DNA of 64,000 nucleotides from Polytrichum commune (Eukaryota; Streptophyta; Polytrichopsida; Polytrichales; Polytrichaceae). Where the stretch lies: assembly GCA_950295325.1 (NCBI GenBank), contig OX485807.1, forward strand, positions 34,998,440 through 35,062,439. Reading direction: 5' to 3'. The position numbers and the translations under genes were made by a program. Shown piece by piece: positions 58,726 through 64,000 of the stretch. The notes under the pieces were generated by a model, which was not told the origin of the DNA, searched no databases, and was given only the letters and a program-made list of their open reading frames with translations. The number at the start of each line of letters is the position of its first letter. Positions within the stretch are counted from its first letter, which is position 1.

Positions 58726-61700
58726 GGACGAGGGCGACGACATCCTCACGCACATCAACAAGGTAAAATCTCTTGCGGACCAACTCACGTGCTTGGAGGT
58801 GCCTATGAAGGACGAGGACGTGGTCATGACCTTGCTCGATAGCCTACCACCCTCGTTCGAGCATTTGATCACCGCATTGGAGACGCGCCCCATTTCGGAG
58901 CTCAAGTTGGACTTCATCACCGCACGTCTCATGCACGAGGTGTCCAAGAGGAAGGAGAAGGAGCCTCAAGGCGACGATGCGGCCATGTTGTCCCGCCAAC
59001 ATCGAGCGTTCGACAACAACGAGAGGCGCGGCGACGGCCCGAGGTGCTACAATTGTGGTAAGTTGGGCCACATTGCTCGTAATTGTCGAATGAAACGCAA
59101 GGCGAACGCAAACATGGCAAGGGCGAGTGATGATTTTGCATTTGTAGCGAGAGATGGGGCGTCTAAAAGCTCCGCCACTAGATGGATCGTGGATTCGGGG
59201 GCCTCGCAACACATGACACCACATAAGCATTTTTTCGACACTTACGAACCCGTCACGGGTCGCAAAGTGTTTATGGGTGATAACGGCATGGTAGAGGCCG
59301 TAGGCAAAGGCTCTATACTAGTGGAAACGCGCGTGAAAGGCCGTGTGCGGAGCATTAGAATGCACGACGTGCTTCATGTGCCGAAAATGCATTCCAACTT
59401 GCTTTCGGTGAGCAAACTCATTTCGAGGGGTTTGAAAGTGCATTTCAACTCGTTGGGATGCGTGGTGAGGGCAAGCAACGGCGAGATGTTGGGCGTGGCG
59501 TCGTTGGAGTCCAATTTGTACCAATTGGACACCAACGTGTTGAATGGGGCCGAAACGAGTTCTTTGGCGCATTCCGAGGCCAACTCCCATCCTTTGGAGC
59601 TTTGGCACAAGAGGTTGGGGCATCTCAACGCCAATAGCGTGAAAATGCTCCAAAGCATGGTGAGCGGGATGGACGTGGGAGCGGCGCAAGGCGACGTGCA
59701 TTCCTTCGCATGCGAAGGATGTGTGGAGGGCAAACAAGCGAGGCGACCATTCTCCACGGACGGAGGCACCCGCGCCACCAAGATCTTGGAGCTCGTGCAT
59801 TCCGACGTGTGCGGGCCGATGAAAACGGCGTCCATTGGAGGCGCAAGGTATTTTCTCACCTTCATTGACGATTTCTCACGCAAGATTTGGGTGTACGTGC
59901 TCAAGTCAAAGAAGGAGGTGTTGGCAAGGTTCAAAGAATGGAAAACCTTGGTGGAGAGGCAATCGGAGCACGTAGTGAAGGTTCTTAGGTCGGATAACGG
60001 GGGGGAATACATTTCAAAGGCATTTGATGATTTCTTGAGCAAACATGGCATTGCACGGCAAACCTCCTCACCTTACACGCCGCAACAAAACGGCGTGGCG
60101 GAGCGAGCCAACCGGACCATTGTGGAGATGGCACGGTCCATGATTCATGCCCAACGCCTCGGCCACGAATTTTGGGCGGAGGCGGTGTGCAATGCGGCGT
60201 ACGTACGCAACCGGTGTCCGACCAAGGCGGTTGAAGGAATGACACCCGAGGAAGCGTGGAGCGGAAGGATGCCGCACGTGTCGCACATGCGGGTGTTCGG
60301 ATGTGTGGCTTACGCGAAGGTGCCGGATCAAAGGCGAACGAAGTTGGATGCGAAGGGCGTCAAATGTTTGTTCCTCGGATATTGCGAAGGCACCAAGGCG
60401 TATCGGCTCATGTGCTTGGAGACGAAGAAAATCATCAAGAGTCCGGACGTGGTGTTTTTCGAGGACAAAACGCATTTGGAGGATTGTCCAAGTGGGAGAG
60501 TTGATGAAGTACCGACGGTGAAGGTGGACATATCTCCCAAATCGGAAGCGGAGGAGTTGGAGGCGAGCGGCGACGTTTCGGAGCCGGACGAGGAGGAGCC
60601 GAACATTGAGGACGAGTCGGAGGCCGAAGTACCGGCCGCGAAATCCACTCGTAGCGCGGAGGCATCGAAACCTAACGCCGGTAAGAAAACCGCAACCAAA
60701 CCACCTCCACCACCGCAAGATGGCAATGAGACCATAGGCAATTCTAGGTATCCGGATAGGCCACGTAAACCTCTTGGGAAATGGTGGAAGAACCACATTC
60801 CGCAACCCGAAGACGATGAGCACGCAAACATGGCAATGGTTGGGGAACCTAGAAACTTGAGAGAAGCATTTGAATCGAGTGATGCGAGCGAGTGGGAGTC
60901 GGCTATGCAAGAGGAGTACGAATCTCTCATAGCCAACGCCACGTGGGAGTTGGTTCCATTGCCGAAGGGCCGCAAGGCCGTGAAGTGCAAGTGGGTGTTT
61001 CGCACGAAGAAGGATGCCAACGGTACGGTAGTTCGGTTCAAAGCGAGGTTGGTGGCCAAGGGGTGCTCGCAAGTGGAAGGTGTGGATTTCGGCGAGACTT
61101 TCGCACCCGTGGCCAAATTCAACACCATTAGGGTCATCCTGGCAATGGCGGCGGCCATGGGCTTGGAGATACATCAAATGGACGTCAAGACCGCATTTTT
61201 GAACGGCGAATTGCACGTGGTCATCTACATGGAGCAACCGGAGGGGTTTGTACAAAAAGGCCGAGAGCACCTCGTATGCAAGTTGGGGAAATCGCTCTAC
61301 GGATTAAAGCAATCCGGACGACCATGGTACGAGTGCATTCACATATTCTTTGTGAACAAAGGCTTTACGAGGAGCCATGCGGACCACTCGTTGTATGTTC
61401 TACAAACTTGCCACTACATTGTGATTGTAATCATATATGTAGACAACCTCATCATCTTGGCAAGCAATGTGGACGTGATCAACGAGTTGAAATCTAGCCT
61501 CGAGAAGGAGTTCGAGATGAGCGACCTCGGCGAGTTGCATTTTTTCCTCGGAGTCCATTTCGAGCGGGATAGGAGGACGCGCACCATCACCATGCATCAA
61601 CGAAGCTACATCGAAACCATTTTGGAGCGATTCGGCATGAGTGATTGCAAGCCCATCTCAACCCCGCTCGACACCAAGACCTCATTGGCGAAGCTTTCGG

Positions 61701-62434
61701 AGGAGGAATACGAGAAGCATTCACACGAAATGAAGGACATTCCGTACCAAAGGGCGGTGGGGTCGTTGATGTACGCAATGGTGGCCACAAGACCGGACAT
61801 CGCATTTGCGGTAAGCGTGGTAAGTCGGTTTATGTCGAAACCGGGTCCGATGCATTGGATGGCCGTGAAACGAATTATGCGATACTTGAAAGGCACCATT
61901 GATATGAGGTTGCGCATTGGAGGACAACACATAAACCTTAAAGGTTATTCGGATGCGGATTGGGCCGGCGATGTGGAAAACCGAAGGTCTACCTCCGGAT
62001 ACGTTTTCTTCGTTGGAGACGGGGCCGTGACGTGGAATAGCAAACGACAACAAACGGTGGCTCAATCCACAATGGAGGCGGAGTACATGGCCATGAACCG
62101 ATGCACGAGGGAGGCCATTTGGCTAAGGCAACTAATGGAGGATGTAGGTTGTGCACAAGAGGAGGCGACAACCATGATGTGCGACAACCAAGGTTCTATG
62201 GCATTAGCTAAGAACCCAACCAACCATGATAGGTCAAAACATATAGATGTGCAACACCATTTTATTAGAGAGAAAATTGAAAACAATGTTGTAGAGCTAG
62301 AATATTGTCCAACGCAATATATGGTAGCGGATATTCTTACAAAGGCTTTAGCGAGGGATAGGCATGAGATGTTAAGTGAAATAATGGGGTTGGAGTACAA
62401 TGCCACCTCGCAAAGTGGGAGTATTGGAAGGTAG
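58726..62434 (+). mobile_element. Copia G gag C-terminus and pol
   Basis: A long open frame. An upstream extension into the LTR of copy H is chance read-in. Parts in order: gag C-terminal region; zinc knuckle CYNCGKLGHIARNC at about 59047-59088; retropepsin WIVDSGASQHMT at about 59183-59218; pre-integrase LWHKRLGHLNANS at about 59602-59640; integrase with HSDVCGPM, FIDDFSRKIWVYV, LRSDNGGEY and GVAERANRT (about 59797-60120); an acidic linker about 60530-60660; reverse transcriptase from WELVPLP (about 60946) through FAPVAKFNTIR, MDVKTAFLNGEL and YGLKQSGRPWYE to the YVD box (about 61435-61446); RNase H with STSGYVFFVGDGAVTWNS and QSTMEAEYMAM (about 61990-62095); and the C-terminal HIDVQHHFIREKIE and DILTKAL. 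It ends inside the first bases of the 3' LTR. Confidence 0.93.
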
Positions 62435-62614
62435 TGTTAGGTTGCATTGGTGACATTGTCCCATATGGGTTGTCAAGGCTGGTCCTAACCTACACATATA
62501 AATAAAGGCATAAGGGGAGGAGCTAACTCACTCTCTCCATTGTATGCAACCATTGTGTATTGTGTTCTTGCTTCCTACGCTGATCTCTTTGCTTCTTCCT
62601 CTCATTTCTCAATA
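62422..62614 (+). repeat. 3' LTR of copia G
   Basis: 193 bp, TATTG...CAATA, preceded by the polypurine tract CAAAGTGGGAG. TATA box at 62497-62504. Followed by the CTCTT duplication and the interrupted gypsy sequence. Confidence 0.94.
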
Positions 62615-64000
62615 CTCTTGGGATAGCCATTTCCTCAATAAGCTGAGTAAGGTCTTAGCAACCTTAAAACAAATCTAGAATGAAGTGGTGGTAGTAGTTG
62701 GCTAGGCCAACCAATGACCTAAGCTTTTTTTGAGTCAAGGGCCAATTCTCCTCTTGGATTGCGTTGAAATTCTTTATGTTTGTCCACCAACTTCCTTTGT
62801 CACCACATGCCTTGAGAACTCAATTTCTTCTTGAGCAAAGTTGCAATTCACTCTTTGGCGGTAACATTTTGAGCAACACATTGGTGAATACATCCTTGTA
62901 TCTCACCAACATCCCACAAGTATGGTTTGGGGGAGGCCCATATTTCCTAGCCTCCCCATGAGTTCCTTGGAGTTGCTCCAATTGAACCACGACCATTATG
63001 TTTTTTATTTTTTATTTGGTCCATTAAGACCAAATTCAACTTGGGTCTTCCTACCATAGGAGTCCTTGTCAATTTGAACCTCAATTCTTTGCCATTATGA
63101 CACATCATAATGCACGGCAAGCACACCGGCTTGCACCTCACATCTATCATGTGAGTTTCAAAGAAGGTGGCCTTCACAATGATATGCATTTCATCTATTT
63201 CACATGGTATGAAAGTTTGACAAAAATCTAATGTCCCACATTGAAAGGTTACATGCATCGCGGCCTCCTTTGTTTCATGCGGTTCGCCCTTTCCAAACCG
63301 CACCTTGGTGGGTTTGCCCGCTCTATCAATCGGCAAGCCCCAACTCCCTTGTGAGTTTTGGGCTCAAGAAGGAATGGCTTGCCTCTTTGTCAACACATGA
63401 GACTTGGCCTCGGCTTAAGGCTACTAGCCTTGGCCACAAAGCCATCGTCCAACATTCCGTCCTCGGCAACTTGGCTTGGCTTGGTTCGCAAACCCAACTT
63501 TAAACATTCCGTCGGTGGGACAAATTGGTTTGGTGCCACAAAACCAATTTCTAATAGTTTGTCCGCGGAACAAACATGATTTGCCTTGGTAGCACAAAGC
63601 CACCTTTCACACTTTGTCCGCGGCACGAACATGAATTGCCTTGGTAGGATCAACCCACCTCCCAACATTCCGTCCGCGGCACGACTATGTTTTGCCTTGG
63701 TATAATGGGCCAAACTACTTTCGCCCATTTCTTTGGGACCAATATCGGCTAAAACCCACTTTGTGGTGATGCGCCGCCCAACTTCTTTTCGGGACCATCG
63801 GCTTCAATATTCTTCAAATCTTAAAGATTCCGGATACGTCCTCAAGAAGCTTTGGGGAGTTGAACATGGTATTCACCACCCGCTTTTGAAACCCCATTTA
63901 AAACGATGTGTTTCTTAGCCAACTAGTCAATCTTAGTTGTGCCATTCATTATGGTGGTTAAATCGCACACATAGGCCTAAAAGCCTTGAGTGCCGCATTT
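62615..64000 (-). mobile_element. Gypsy chromovirus copy J, partial, runs off the right edge
   Basis: A minus-strand internal region of the same gypsy family. RNase H-side sequence starts at the copia junction; a protease-like region lies at about 62947-63336, cysteine-rich tandem repeats at about 63440-63700 and the start of the gag-like region at about 63710-64000. The 5' LTR should lie to the right of the window. Its left continuation is only the 33-bp scrap at 50592-50624. Broken. It is older than copia G, which inserted into it. Confidence 0.88.

Larger units (their letters stand above)
50625..62614 (+). mobile_element. Ty1/copia element G, split by gypsy copy H
   Basis: A copia element of about 5.0 kb when the later insertion (51745-58720) is set aside. 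LTRs of 193 bp with TATTG...CAATA ends lie at 50625-50817 and 62422-62614, and target duplications CTCTT at 50620-50624 and 62615-62619. The polypurine tract CAAAGTGGGAG ends at 62421. Order of parts: leader with a 120-bp duplication, gag N-terminal part (51389-51744), insertion H, zinc knuckle, protease, integrase, reverse transcriptase, RNase H (to 62434). Order integrase before reverse transcriptase defines Ty1/copia. The two LTRs differ at one position by eye, so the element is young; apart from the insertion it looks largely whole. Confidence 0.95.

Noticed and set aside
60068-61270. A 400-codon minus-strand frame opposite copia pol
   Set aside because: Antisense to recognisable integrase and reverse-transcriptase coding; its product has no known motif and the frame is a codon-usage shadow.

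Overview
This window is a dense graveyard of plant-type transposable elements with almost no ordinary host genes. A land plant nuclear genome is the best fit. The evidence is chromovirus (Ty3/gypsy with chromodomain) elements primed by initiator-Met tRNA, a Ty1/copia element, a CACTA (En/Spm) transposon with DUF4218/DUF4216-like domains, Mutator-like genes with a SWIM finger, and GT-AG introns of about 100 bp. The lineage cannot be fixed by eye; my weak impression is a non-seed plant (moss, lycophyte or fern).

Layout. 1-6627: gypsy copy A (minus strand), cut by the window edge. 6628-6961: 35-bp minisatellite. 6962-7645: unassigned sequence. 7646-19939: truncated gypsy copy B (minus) carrying a solo LTR (10580-11550) and, inside its 5' LTR, the full-length copy C (12139-19249). 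19941-28740: the only non-LTR-element gene area. It holds two related Mutator-like gene remnants (19941-21966 plus; 26192-27826 minus), a four-exon gene for a degenerate N4/N6-type methyltransferase (24056-25443 minus), small unknown ORFs, and a repeated GAGCGG module. 28741-31095: three tandem-repeat fields with 83-, 48- and 85-bp units. 31540-42031: the 3' part of a CACTA transposon, split by full-length gypsy copy D (33890-40964). 42032-50591: two gypsy copies E and F in tandem (plus). 50625-62614: Ty1/copia element G (plus), split by full-length gypsy copy H (51745-58720). G itself sits in another gypsy copy, J, seen at 50592-50624 and 62615-64000.

The gypsy copies belong to one family with LTRs of about 970-990 bp bounded by TGTCGC...GCGACA. 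Exact 5-bp target duplications date the nesting: ACTAT around C, CTCAG around D, AAGAT around H, ATTAA around the solo LTR, and CTCTT around copia G. LTR pairs differ by only a few bases, so C, D and H are recent. None of the gypsy copies shows a recognisable reverse-transcriptase core, so the family looks non-autonomous and was probably moved by a relative elsewhere in the genome.

Items most worth a second look are the methyltransferase-like gene between the Mutator-like remnants, the unexplained GAGCGG/CCGTGG module next to those genes, the LTR that is a chain of hairpins, and the 229-bp tandem unit inside the gypsy copies whose number varies from copy to copy.
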